From Anoplopoma fimbria (taxonomy: Eukaryota > Chordata > Actinopteri > Perciformes > Anoplopomatidae), in the NCBI RefSeq assembly GCF_027596085.1, contig NC_072456.1, positions 26,732,063 to 26,796,062 of the forward strand: a stretch of 64,000 nucleotides of DNA. Direction: 5' to 3'. This document shows, piece after piece, positions 11,601-21,862 of this stretch; position 1 is the stretch's first letter; each line of letters starts with the position of its first letter. A model generated the notes under the pieces. That model was not told where the DNA came from. It saw only the letters and a program-made list of their open reading frames with translations, and ran no database searches. The translations under genes were made by a program, and so were the position numbers.

Positions 11601-12012
11601 AAAATAAAGAAAAACATGTTTATTTTGTTTGTTTCTCAAGCAATCAAACAGACAAACTAAATAGATTAAAATAAGATAATAAGGTATCCACAAAAAAATA
11701 AAACAGGCAAAAAATAAAACAAAAACAATAGATAGACAATGTGTTTGTGTGTTTGAATTGTATACCACAGATTACAATATACTACCTAAAAATAATCATT
11801 CGGCGTAAATCTCATTTTTCCTTGCTTCAAGAATTCGCAATAAATTACATTTAAGTCGTTGATTCAACCGTTTCTTCCGTCGTGTTTGTGCTGCAACAAT
11901 TCATTCATAATAAATATCGATCATTAAACAGAATGTCCTCCCTTCAGGTCCTGCCACCATGTGTGTGAAGAATGTAAGAACAAAGCTCCAGCTGCTTCTG
12001 CAGAACAACTGA
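8557..12012 (+). CDS. ociad2: OCIA domain-containing protein 2, complete, 6 coding exons
   Basis: OCIAD proteins are small, mainly mitochondrial inner-membrane proteins. OCIAD1 is linked to respiratory complex III assembly, and OCIAD2 can associate with it and has been tied to STAT3 signalling. Exons: 8557-8631, 8702-8786, 10084-10137, 10260-10307, 11007-11129, 11948-12012, all GT-AG with continuous phase (450 nt, 149 residues; the human protein has about 154). The OCIA domain starts with CPMGDHHVHRDDLRKVWKEC at residue 26 and continues ECHEESFWYRALPFSLGSM. It has two hydrophobic, glycine-rich segments, about residues 54-72 (ALPFSLGSMAVTGGLIYKG) and 88-106 (VAGILGYALGKHLMLELVG). The short Ser/Thr/Gly N-terminus and domain spacing fit OCIAD2 better than OCIAD1, which has a longer C-terminal tail. 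Internal exons 3, 4 and 5 are all phase 1-1. Confidence 0.92.
8702..8786 (+). CDS. ociad2: ociad2 coding exon 2
   Basis: Acceptor CTCTACAG, donor GTATTA. It encodes the first half of the OCIA domain, ending ECHEESFWYR plus one base. Confidence 0.94.
9053..9468 (+). repeat. Left arm of a long inverted repeat in ociad2 intron 2
   Basis: About 416 bp, closely matching the reverse complement of 10429-10856, with only scattered mismatches and one small indel by eye. A further partial direct copy lies at about 8948-9030. The sequence is probably derived from a dispersed transposon-like repeat. Confidence 0.9.
10084..10137 (+). CDS. ociad2: ociad2 coding exon 3 (first membrane segment)
   Basis: Acceptor TTTCCTCAG, donor GTAAAG. 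A 54-nt phase 1-1 exon encoding ALPFSLGSMAVTGGLIYK. It lies inside the spacer of a long inverted repeat. Confidence 0.94.
10260..10307 (+). CDS. ociad2: ociad2 coding exon 4
   Basis: Acceptor CCATGCAG, donor GTATGC. A 48-nt phase 1-1 exon encoding GIWNSSKRFGPFPKLA, the loop between the two hydrophobic segments. It also lies inside the inverted-repeat spacer. Confidence 0.93.
10429..10856 (-). repeat. Right arm of a long inverted repeat in ociad2 intron 4
   Basis: Inverted partner of 9053-9468. The spacer of about 960 bp contains exons 3 and 4. Confidence 0.9.
11007..11129 (+). CDS. ociad2: ociad2 coding exon 5 (second membrane segment)
   Basis: Acceptor CCTTTAG, donor GTAGGG. It encodes VAGILGYALGKHLMLELVGA and a basic stretch FRRLALRVDQDL. 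Confidence 0.93.
11190..11320 (-). repeat. LINE-tail-like fragment
   Basis: The sequence GGTTTATTG...AAGTAAGTTCACATATACAA resembles the 3' tail common to many teleost non-LTR element copies. Family not assigned. Confidence 0.35.
11948..12012 (+). CDS. ociad2: ociad2 terminal coding exon 6
   Basis: Acceptor CCCTTCAG. It encodes GPATMCVKNVRTKLQLLLQN N and stop TGA. A donor GTGAGT follows 10 nt after the stop (12023), so the 3' UTR is itself spliced. Confidence 0.88.
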
Positions 12013-12218
12013 AAAGTTAAAGGTGAGTGGATCAGATGCTGATGGAGCTTTTGGAAACACATATCATGTAAACAACTCTAAAGAGAAATAAGAAAAATGT
12101 GCAATACATGCTGAAGTATGTGAGAGCTGATCCTTATCTCCAGTGTGTTTTCTGCATTTATATATTCATGTTAAAATAACTTGAATGTGCTCTTTATGTG
12201 TTTCATTTTATTTTTCAG

Positions 12219-12585
12219 CCTCATCAGAAACACTGAAGGATCGACTGTCAGCGTGGAAACATCAGCTGCAGCTTTTCTGTGTCTTTAACACCATAAATAA
12301 TGCCTATAATTTGTCCAAAGTATATTTTGATATATTGCACATTAGTTATTCAGGAGAAACCATGCACTAAAATGTCCACTAGGGGGAGCTCCTCTCCTTT
12401 CAGTCAGAGATACTCTGTCATGTATTTACAGTTTCATCTGTATAATTTAATCTGCAGGAGTACAAAGTCTTTTGTATGGAGTGCAACAGAGAAATTAAGC
12501 ACATGTAGCTTGGTTTCATTATCAGCTTCAATATACTTTTGTAACAACGACACAAAATAAAAATAAAATATTTTTTTGAAATATT
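12219..12585 (+). other. ociad2: ociad2 terminal 3' UTR exon and poly(A) signals
   Basis: Acceptor TATTTTTCAG at 12209-12218 pairs with the donor at 12023. AATAAA hexamers at 12556-12561 and 12562-12567 would end the transcript near 12580. CCACTAGGGGGAGC at 12376-12389 resembles a CTCF core motif. Confidence 0.65.
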
Positions 12586-12589
12586 ATTA

Positions 12590-13677
12590 CAATCATTCTG
12601 TGTTTTCTCACATTTGCTTACCTTCACTTAAGAAGAAAAAGACAGTATATTTGTCCCAAATCTCATCTTTTTATCATCTTTTTATCTGTAATTGTGACGT
12701 ACAATGACTTGTTTAACCAGGATCACCATCTGTTTGGGGACGAGTGTCTCAGCAGCAGCTCTCTGCAGAGTTTCAGGTGTTTGAGTGATGGAAACATCAC
12801 AGATCATCACATTTTTATGTTTAATGTCGCCTCAGAGAACACATTTATTTCAAGGTGACTAATCATCCCTCTGAAAAATATTAGGAAGCTTTATTAGCTG
12901 TAAAATCTGACACAATAGAGCTATTTTTTTGAATATACTTTGTCCTGTGGCCAATCCAATGATATATTTTAATATGGGATGGACAGACAATGAGACAACA
13001 ATGCCATGCAGTATAAACTTTTTACAGCACCTCAAGTTACTTCATGTACTCTACGACATGGCACAAAGCAAACAGACTAAAAGCTGCTTCTCCATGTTTT
13101 GTTTTCACTTTTTTTGAACAGTGAGAAAACTAGTTTGAAGATCTGTGATTTGAGAAATGGAGTTATGTGCTATGAGTCTGGGTCACGATTACAGTAGCCC
13201 AGTCTGAATATAAATATTTGTTTTGACATGGTTTTCTACGTCTTATTTAAACATTAATCCCTTCATGACAACTCATTTGAAAGTGATAATAATAAGTAAT
13301 TCATTATAATAAGATATAACATAATATGGAAGAAATTCATGTTGACTCCAAGATTTCTAATTCATTTTCAGTCTACAGAAAACACTGACTTCTAATCACT
13401 GTCATTGGCAAAATATTGTTTCTCATTATTAATTTATTCAATGCACTTGTTCAGTAGTTCAAGGACACCATTGTCACTCCATACAAATATGTTTGTAGTC
13501 TGAAGCATTTTCCCTCAAAACTTTTGTTTTTCACCACTTTTAGCACTTTTTACAATTAAGTGTTTATTGTGGAGGACTGAACCTGACAGAATAATACATG
13601 AATTATTAAATAAATGAAAAGAAAATGCCTAAATTATCGAATAAATGTGCAGGTTAATTTTAAAATATATAAATAGG
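12590..13677. other. Intergenic spacer, no gene seen
   Basis: AT-rich sequence between the ociad2 poly(A) region and the duplicated promoter block. Short open frames here show no recognisable domain. Confidence 0.5.
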
Positions 13678-13752
13678 CACAGAAATAGAAAAAAAAATAT
13701 ATATATATTTAATCGACAATTTACTAATATCTTTCTTAGGGTTGATATTTAT

Positions 13753-14230
13753 AAGGGTATTTTATTATTATCCAATATTTTATTATTATCCCAAAAAATT
13801 TGCTAAGGGTATTTTATTATTATCCAATATTTTATTATTATCCAAATTTCTTTTTTTTATCTAATATTTTATTATTATCCAATATTTTATTATTATCCAA
13901 ATTTTTTTTAATCTTTTCTAAGGGTATTTTATTATTATCCAATATTTTATTATTATCCAATTTTTTTTATTTTTTTTTCTAGGGTATTTTATTATTATCC
14001 AATATTTTATTATTATCCAATATTTTATTATTATCCAAATATTTTTATTATTATCCAATATTTTATTATTTCTTTGCTAAGGGTATTTTATTTTTACCCA
14101 ATATTTTATTATTATCCAATATTTTATTATTTATCCAATATTTTATTATTATCCAATATTTTATTATTATCCCCAAAATATATATTTAAGGTTATTTTAT
14201 TATTAACCAATATTTTATTATTATCCAATA
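13753..14230. repeat. AT-rich minisatellite, array 1
   Basis: Tandem, variable-length copies built from AAGGGTATTTTATTATTATC and CCAATATTTTATTATTATCC. Copies differ mainly in T-run length and number of CCAAT-bearing subunits. This lies just upstream of promoter copy 1. Confidence 0.95.
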
Positions 14231-14446
14231 ATTCTTCTCCTAGTACCCGCCTCCCTAATTCAAGTGTCGGTGTACGCTGTCTGACATAACAAAGCGAACC
14301 CCTGTGAACGTCACCCCTCAAAGACGTCATCCAATCAACAGGTTGTTCTCCCTCTGGATTGACGTGTACACGGTGCAATAGAAAAGCTGCATCTCATGTG
14401 GGCGTACACCGCCACAGCCAATCACGACAAAAAGGGGGCGGGGCTA
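14221..14446 (+). promoter_or_regulatory. Upstream duplicate of the fryl distal promoter
   Basis: Near-identical copy of 15421-15644. It carries the same CRE-like GACGTCAT, CCAATCA and GCCAATCACG boxes and AGGGGGCGGGGC GC box. Instead of reading into an exon, it continues into TATAAATA at 14445-14452 and then AT-rich sequence. Confidence 0.75.
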
Positions 14447-14611
14447 TAAATATTAAATGTTTTTACAATGGACAGGGTTAAGAAACTTTTTATCTCAATA
14501 GTACAGAAATAGAAAAAATATAAATAATAAAATGTTTTTATTTAATCGACAATTTACTAATATTTTTCTTAGGGTTAAGTTTTATAACTTTTATTTTCAT
14601 ATTTATAATGG

Positions 14612-15428
14612 TATTTTATTATTATCCAATATTTTATTATTATCCACATTTTTTTTTTTAAGGGTATTTTATTATTAACCAATATTTTATTATTATCCCC
14701 AAAAATTATTTTCTAAGGGTATTTTATTATTATCCAATATTTTATTATTATCCAATATTTTATTATTATCCACATTTTTTAAAGGGTATTTTATTATTAT
14801 TACCCAATATTTTTCTTATCTAAGTATTATTATCCAAATTTTTTATTATCCAATATTTTTTATTATAAGGGTATTTTATTATTATCCAATATTTTATTAT
14901 TATCCCATTTTTTTTAACTTTTCTAAGGGTATTTTATTATTAACCAATATTTTTATTATCCAATAATATTTTATTATTATCCAATTTTTATTATTATCCA
15001 ATAAATTTTTTTTTTTCTAAGGGTATTTTATTATTATCCATTATTATTCAATATTTTATTATTATCCAATATTTTTTTTTTCTAAGGGTATTTTATTATT
15101 ATTATCCAATATTTTATTATTATCCCAATTTTATTATTATCTTTTTTTTTAAGGGTATTTTATTATTATCCAATATTCTATTATTAACCAATATTTTATT
15201 ATTATCCACATTTTTTTTTCTAAGGGTATTTTATTATTATTATTATTATTATCCAATATTATGTTATTATCCAAATTATTATTTTTCTAATTATATCTAA
15301 GGGTATTTTATTATTAACCAATATTTTATTTTTATCCAATATTTTATTATTATCCAATATTTTATTATTATCCCACTTTTTTCTTTTCTAAGGGTTTTTA
15401 TTATTATCCAATATTTCTTATTATCCAA
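14612..15428. repeat. AT-rich minisatellite, array 2
   Basis: Same repeat units as array 1 but longer (about 0.8 kb). It lies immediately upstream of promoter copy 2. Dozens of CCAAT pentamers are present. Confidence 0.95.
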
Positions 15429-15644
15429 TAATTCTTCCTAGTACCCGCCTCCCTAATTCAAGTGTCGGTGTACGCTGTCCGACATAACAAAGCGAACCCC
15501 TGTGAACGTCACCCCTCAAAGACGTCATCCAATCAACAGGTTGTCCTCCCTCTGGATTGACGTGTACACGGTGCAATAGAAAAGCTGCATCTCATGTGGG
15601 CGTACACCGCCACAGCCAATCACGACAAAAAGGGGGCGGGGCTA
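15421..15644 (+). promoter_or_regulatory. fryl: fryl distal promoter (P1)
   Basis: Contains AACGTCAC near 15506, CRE-like GACGTCAT at 15521-15528, CCAAT at 15529-15533, GCCAAT at 15615-15620 and a GC box GGGGGCGGGGC around 15632-15642. A likely first exon with a good donor follows. No TATA box. Assignment to fryl is by strand and position, and is inferred. Confidence 0.6.
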
Positions 15645-15820
15645 CCAGGCTTCCGTCTGCTGTGACAGTGGAGCTCTCCCAGCAGCGACAGAAAGATCTC
15701 ACCAGTACGCAGAACCCTCCCAGTGGAGGAGAACCAGGAGAACCAGGACGTCCAGGCTTGTTCTGCAACATGAGGAGAACGTGTGCAACATAAACACGAG
15801 AGGGGAACAACCAGGAAGTC
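15645..15820 (+). other. fryl: Probable fryl non-coding first exon (P1)
   Basis: GC-rich leader directly after the promoter core, ending at the strong donor GTGAGTATC (15821). It holds a tiny upstream ORF, ATG at 15770 to TAA at 15793 (7 codons). Transcripts starting here would use the conserved Met codon at 44622. Linkage to fryl is inferred. Confidence 0.5.
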
Positions 15821-16321
15821 GTGAGTATCTTCATCTGTACGTAAACATCGCTGCGTTACGTAATCAGCGTAAGCTTGCGTCAAATGCTAGCTAGCGTTAG
15901 CTTCTGCTAGCATGCTAACAGAAGGGAGCATAGCTACCGTGCATGCTAACCCCGCCAGCACAGCTCACACCCCGGCTGTCAGCTGCTTGTGACGCCGCCA
16001 GACAGCTAGCCGAGCTGTTAGCATTGCTACCATTGACTGTAAGGCTGCTGGGCTAACTCAAGCTAGCATGCTAGCTAGCTAGCCTGCAGTATCAGCACCA
16101 GGCTAGCTGCCAGCTAACAGCTACCATGATGGACGTTATCTCCACTTTTCTGCAGACTGTGTAGTGGCATTAACACTACAACACATCAGCACAACACACA
16201 CTCCTCTCCCACTCTCTGCTGGTGTGTTTATGTCTGTTTATCTGACACAAAACAGGGGGAATAAAGAACACACATCTTTTGAAATACAGTGTTTTTGAAG
16301 CCATAACATGCACAAAAGCAT

Positions 16322-16352
16322 GGTGTGTGTGTGAGAGAGTGTGTGAGTGTGT
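16322..16352. repeat. (TG)n-rich microsatellite
   Basis: Short impure TG/AGAG run. Confidence 0.8.
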
Positions 16353-16444
16353 GAGCTGTCCAGTCTTGCATCTAACTCACATTCCTTCCTTCTTGTTCCT
16401 GAGTGCGTCTGACACACAATGAAGCATCTGTTGGTCCTCTGCAG

Positions 16445-16605
16445 AGACACACTGGGACGCAGACTGGGAGGAATCTGGTCCGTCTGCATGTGGAGGTGGC
16501 CGAGCTGTTTCAGACCAGAGCCACAGCGACGGGAGTCATTTCGTGTGGTCCCACTTTGCGGCTGGACTATGAGAACTCTGTTGTGCATGTTTGCATTTTT
16601 AAGAA
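16445..16605 (+). other. Candidate exon (5' UTR or unknown coding exon)
   Basis: GC-rich block bounded by CCTCTGCAG and the donor GTGAGT. One frame is open throughout (peptide includes RLHVEVAELFQTRATATG and LRLDYENSVVHVCIFK), and it stays open when joined to 20790-20859. I do not recognise the protein. It could equally be an untranslated fryl exon. Confidence 0.35.
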
Positions 16606-16734
16606 GTGAGTTTTATAAGATGCACACTGGAGGAGCAAACATACTTGTACACAAGTCTTTGCAATGCTGCGATCTCCCGGCCCACTAGATCATTGCTCTC
16701 TGCAACTGGTTTATCCTCCTTTCGTCATCCCCGC

Positions 16735-16985
16735 AGGATAAACATTACATTACAGTCATTTTATCCAAAGCGACTTACAGTCAGTAGTATATTACATATC
16801 ATTCACCCATTCACACACTGATGACAGGCTACCATCAAGGTGCCACCATCAGACTCTAACTAACATTCATCATCCAGTCCACACCGATGGCAAGCCTTCA
16901 GGAGCAACTTGGGGTTAAGTGTCTTGCCCAAGGACACATTGGAGAACTACCTTGCTCTCCACTACGCCACAGCTGCCCCTAAACC
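16735..16985. repeat. Teleost dispersed repeat (SINE-like fragment)
   Basis: Contains TTTATCCAAAGCGACTTACA and GGTTAAGTGTCTTGCCCAAG, landmarks of a very common repeat in teleost genomes. Exact family not assigned. Confidence 0.75.
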
Positions 16986-17451
16986 TCTGATGGCAGTGAT
17001 GCGTGGAGTGTTTTCTGAACTAGAGGGAATCTTCCCCCCCCCTCCTGATTGCAGATAGCTATCTCTCTGTGATTATCTGGAAGCATAATTCCAGTGAATT
17101 AGTGAGTTTGGTTTAATCTGGTAAGACATTAATGGCATTGAAGAGCATGGGGGGGATGAAAACCCCCACGCTGTGTGAAACGTCCCCCAGTGGCCCCTCA
17201 CTAAGCTCCCCCCCCCACCCCGCAAGGATTAACTGTTAACTCAGCATTTCAGTGGTGACTACAGAAATATTGCGTAACACGAAAACAACTCGATTTCTTT
17301 ATTTGTGTTTTTCTTTCAACATCTAATTTGATGTTTTTTAAGTCTTCTGATATGTTTGGACTCTGCAGCAGTGATCAATTGAAGCCGTTTTTTGGTGTCA
17401 TACTACCAACGGTATTGCTAGCCTATACATTGGTCCTACTGACGTATAAAT

Positions 17452-17690
17452 TGTCCTTTTCTTAAAGGGCTTAAAACTTGCAGAAATATCAACACCTGCT
17501 AAAACGCCCCTTGACCCCGCAGCTGTAAACCTTTTTAATTTAATTTTCTAACCTGATGGGTTCTACTGACTTCTTAAATGTCAATTTGAGAAAGCAAACA
17601 TAAAGTGTCCTTCTCTAAAAAGGGCTTGAAACTCTCAGAAATATCCACACCTGCTAGAACCCCCCTTGACCCCGCAGCAGTAAACCTGGT
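17452..17690. repeat. Imperfect local duplication
   Basis: An approximately 80-bp block containing CAGAAATAT, ACACCTGCTA and CCCCTTGACCCCGCAGC occurs at about 17452-17533 and again at about 17608-17690. Confidence 0.75.
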
Positions 17691-19720
17691 TCCATGTGGA
17701 AAAGCTCCTAAAGGAAATCCTTGTTTGCCTTTTTCCAGAACCATCTGAGGTCTCCATGTCACATGATGTGAGCTTTCACTTATTTGGCCAGATTCCATTA
17801 GATGACCTCTTATCTACACTGACCTGTTGGATCCAGGGGTGGTGTGGTTGCATTTGGACAACTGAACAAATAAAACTCTGAGGGACTGAACATGAATTTG
17901 GCTGAAAATCGTTGCCATTCAAATCTCTCTTTGCTAGCACCCATCCCAAGAGTAACATTGTCCCCACATTGAACGTTTGACACGTTTTTTTCAGATTGAA
18001 AACGGTGCTGTGACTTCTGTTTGTGGGAAATTCATAGTGAAACTGTGAAGATAAGAATATTCATGAGTTGGTCAATGATTGAAAGCAGTGATGTTGTTCC
18101 AAAAGTTGTTTTTTTGTGTTTATAGTGTAGAAGGATGCTTGGGTAGCGTTTTAGAAATCAGAAGTTGGTCCCCGTCTCTCTGAGCTTCATAAAGCTAACT
18201 TTGTCTCGATCTTCCAAACACAACTCACTCTGATTTACACGGTTGAGGCATTCTTTTCATTGATTCAGTCGGAGGACTTGGCGTAATGTAGCACACAATA
18301 CGGACTGAGTGTAGCTAGAAATAACCTATAATTGAGCCCTGCTGAGGAAGATTATCCTTGGCTTTGGGAGAGAGGTTTTGGAGCATAATTGATGTTTGGG
18401 TCTGCCCTAGCCAAAGAAACCACCCTGTCGTTGCCCTCAAGACGGCCTCAGATGAGCTTTCAGAGTTTCTGCCTAGTTTAGCACAGATAATGCTTCATAT
18501 TGTATGGCTATACAGTAGACGTCATCCAAAGCAAGATAAGATTAAGAGGAATATCTGGTGAAAAATGCAATGTTTTTGCACTTCCCTTCCCGGTCGGAAG
18601 AAGCCAGTAATGTTTCCGCCCAAGAGGTAGTGATTAGAAATGAGCCAGGCCTGTCATTTTGGGTTGGAGGGAGCCAGATATAGGCCTGGTCCCTCTTTCT
18701 CCAATTTACTGTCGCACTCTGCCTTTAAGCTGCCCTACATTCTTCCAGATGAATACATTGAATACATTTTCTACATTTCAATGGGTGGATGTTGGATGTT
18801 TCTGCTGTGACATCTAAGGTGAACTTGTAGGAAACTGTACCGAACGGTTGCAGGCTACTGGAAGATGTGTCAGAAACGCTGAAGGGGAACACAGTGAAAA
18901 TGAAACGGGACAATCTCTCCTTTGTCAGGGCTCGTATTTCCCAGATGGACTATTTGCAGCATCCTTGCAGTGTGCTGGACTCAGAAAGTTGCAGGTCAAG
19001 TTAAGTCAAGTTAACCATTGATGAGATCAGTTCTGCTCCAGTGACCTTTTGGCCTTCTCTCGTGTTGCAAAAACGCACAATATTTACACTCCTTAGCCTT
19101 AAGCAGATCTAGAAAATGCATAGATTTGTTGGATGAATAAGCGAGCTATGTTGAGATGTGAGACTTGTTTTCGGCACTACCAGAGAAATGCATGTTTGGA
19201 AGCCTAAATATAGAGCACGAGCTCATTATGTGGCTGTATTCGCTGCAGCATTCAGGATGTGCACAGGGTTCGGCTTACCCCTTTGCTGTGGTCACAGTGT
19301 TTCGTTTTTTTGGAGTCGCTTAGTTGGAACAGGAAGCCAGATGTATTATTCACACGTCTGTCAGCGTGAGAGATTGCGTCTGTGAATTTTTCTTTTGTAT
19401 ATGCTGCGATTGCGGTGGTCGGATAAAGGTACGTGAGACGGTATGTCGCTGTGGAATGACATTAGTTTTTCTGTTTAGTTCAACGCTGACCTTTTCTCAC
19501 CATCTGTCCTCAGTGCGAGTGGAAGTTCTCACAACTCAACTTCTCTGTCTGGCTGCTGTGTGACTCAGTGGACTGTTCTTCCTTCCTTTGTTTCACTACA
19601 GTTTGATAACGGTTAAAAAGTTATTTATTTATGACTAATCCTGTCACTGGATTATATGTATGTGCTGTACCCTCTGTAGAGATGCTCTCATACCTTTTTG
19701 TCCTTCCTGTTAACCATTTC

Positions 19721-19802
19721 AAAGTTTGTGTATCGGCCAATACCCGGATACCACACTGGTATCAGATCAGTATATCCGGGTATTGGCCGATACACAAACT
19801 TT
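19721..19802. repeat. Perfect 30-bp inverted repeat (hairpin)
   Basis: Arms 19721-19750 and 19773-19802 are exact reverse complements, and the loop is 22 nt. The right arm leads directly into repeat family B. Confidence 0.95.
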
Positions 19803-20310
19803 AACAAAATAAATTCATAATAAAAACAGGTTTCTTGCCAAAAAACTACATTTTACAAGATTGAATTTGAACACATCATGATAATTTAATAGTGTACTTT
19901 CACCCAATACAGATTTTTAACTAAATGGAGCTTGAACGCATCATAATGTAACTCAATGCAACCTCGTTAGCAGTTAGCTCCGTTATTTAGCCAAGCGGGG
20001 CTGTGATACCAACCTGATGCTAACAGCTAACTAGCTCTCCTCCTTCTGATTTCAACACAGATTTGTTTTTCTCAATGAGGTGTTATCAGAGGAAATACAA
20101 GAGTGTTTTTATTCACAGGTGTGTAGTACTAGTTTGCACACGTGCAGTACACTTTTTGTTGTTGTTCCTGTGCAGCGGATCAATTCTACGATAACTTGAT
20201 ATCTGATTGGAACATAGACTTGCTGATACCTGATCCAACATCTGAGGCTTTATCGTAGGCATGTCTGATTCTGTCATCGGTATGTTACTGTACGAGACAG
20301 ATGACTGCAT
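19803..20310 (+). repeat. Dispersed repeat family B, copy 1
   Basis: Shares GCATCATAATGTAACT, TTAACTAAATGGAGC and CTAGCTCTCCTCCTTCTGAT-type landmarks with 30320-30790, 43070-43570 and 47200-47710. Confidence 0.75.
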
Positions 20311-20789
20311 GGCTGCATATGAGATTGCCTGACTATAAAAGGAGCCCCTTTTTCAGCTACTGTGATGATTAACCAGAGGGAAAGTACAGTTTTGGAGGCT
20401 CTGATCACTTGCGTAACTGCCTCTTGGATGTAGCGGGTAATCTTCAGATTATTACTCTGCCCAGGAGGTGCTTTTAATCCTGTCACAGCACCAGAGGCCA
20501 ACAGTCGACCTACCACTTTGCTGTGACCAAGAGTCTGGACTGTCCCACAACACGCCGCCTTTTACAGAAGGACAGACATGTTCTATCGGTAGTTACTGAA
20601 CAAATGATATAAATGTAGAACTGCGTGAGAGGTCTTCTCACGGCTGCTTCCTGCATTGATGCTAATGTGTTGACGTTTTGTGACCAATCAAAGGCCACAT
20701 TTAGCATATTCTGTATTGAGTAGTTAGTTTTTGTCTCTGCATGCTGCGTTGTTGTTGTTAAAGACATTTTTCTGTTTTCTCTGTTTCAG

Positions 20790-20859
20790 ATTCTTGTGCA
20801 GTGAACTTGTGGACCCTCCCTTCTCTTTCCAGTTGCAGCCCCTGCTCTATGGCCTTAAG
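20790..20859 (+). other. Candidate exon with strong splice sites
   Basis: Excellent acceptor TTTTCTCTGTTTCAG and donor AAGGTAAGT. It is open in the frame continuing from 16445-16605 (FLCSELVDPPFSFQLQPLL, then YGLK). It is either an untranslated fryl leader exon or part of an unrecognised transcript. Confidence 0.45.
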
Positions 20860-21450
20860 GTAAGTCACACGGGGTTAAGTGGGTACTATTCCACTGTGCC
20901 GTGAGCTTTAGGTTTTACTGAGACTGCGAGCTAAGTAGTGTGGGAACGAACAGGGTGCTGGATTAATCTCTTTGTTTTTCTTTTGTTTCTCCCTCCAATC
21001 AGACAGCTTTTATTGTATTCTGTCAATAAATGTTGGCCAATACAGCAGTCATTAGTGGAATGGCTCATATATGTCTGTGTAAAGTGTGTCACAGCAAAGT
21101 AATAAACTCCCTTTGTACGCAAGTGTTGGCATATCATGGGAATTTGATTCTTAAAAGAAACAAACACATGAAGAGGAGCAGTTATGGATGTGAAAGTCAC
21201 ATTATATCTGATACATCTGATACACTCCACCGTTCTGTAGGTCGCTTTGTTTGGACGAGAGAAAGTGTGTTTGCATCAGATCGATGAGCGTTATGTGAAA
21301 CCAGATTGAGCTGATTGGTGACAGCTGGTTCTTCTTCTGTCAAAGAGGGAGTAGAGTTCAGGCTATTTTATAATATTTATATATGAGTGGATCATCACAG
21401 CGGTCTGAACATGATGGCACAACATGAGTCTGGTTGAAGGGTCCAACCAC

Positions 21451-21862
21451 AGACCGCATATAAGAAGTGGACGTAGTCGTTGTGACGTCACCTATTGGTT
21501 TGTGGACTGACGTTATGAAGCCTCGAGTTCAGCCATCTTGGATTATGGCCGTCGCCATGTTCTTTTTGCAATCAATAAACAGGAAGTGACCATATTAGGA
21601 CTGTGGAGGAGTGACGTAGAGACGCCGTATACGTCTGGTGTCGACCTGTCAATCAGTGTGTAGCCCCGCCCTAAAGCATCCCCTGCTTTATGGTCTGTTT
21701 GACTCTAAATGGAGCATCATTTACTAAATGAACATCATGCTGTATTGAAGAAGACTTGAAACTAGAGATTGAGACCATAAACTCATGTTTACAATGTTTA
21801 CTGAGGGAATAAATCAAGAGAGAAGTAGAGTCATTTTCTCATAGACTTCTATACAACCAGAC
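21451..21862 (+). repeat. Dispersed repeat family A, copy 2
   Basis: Begins near ATATAAGAAGTGGACGTAGT, carries TGTGACGTCAC, then the shared block ending ATAGACTTCTATACAACCAG. Confidence 0.9.

Larger units (their letters stand above)
13678..15644. repeat. Large tandem duplication (minisatellite plus promoter)
   Basis: Unit 1 (about 13678-14446) and unit 2 (about 14502-15644) have the same order. Each starts with ACAGAAATAG and AATCGACAATTTACTAATAT followed by CTTAGGGTT, then the minisatellite, then the roughly 225-bp promoter core. Unit 2 has an expanded array. Confidence 0.88.

Noticed and set aside
13800..14378. Tyr/Leu/Asn-rich open frames in the AT-rich array
   Set aside because: They are translations of the TTTTATTATTATCCAA minisatellite.
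15557..15793. 78-codon open frame across the distal fryl promoter and first exon
   Set aside because: It starts inside the duplicated promoter core and has no homology I recognise. The exon structure better explains the GC-rich sequence.
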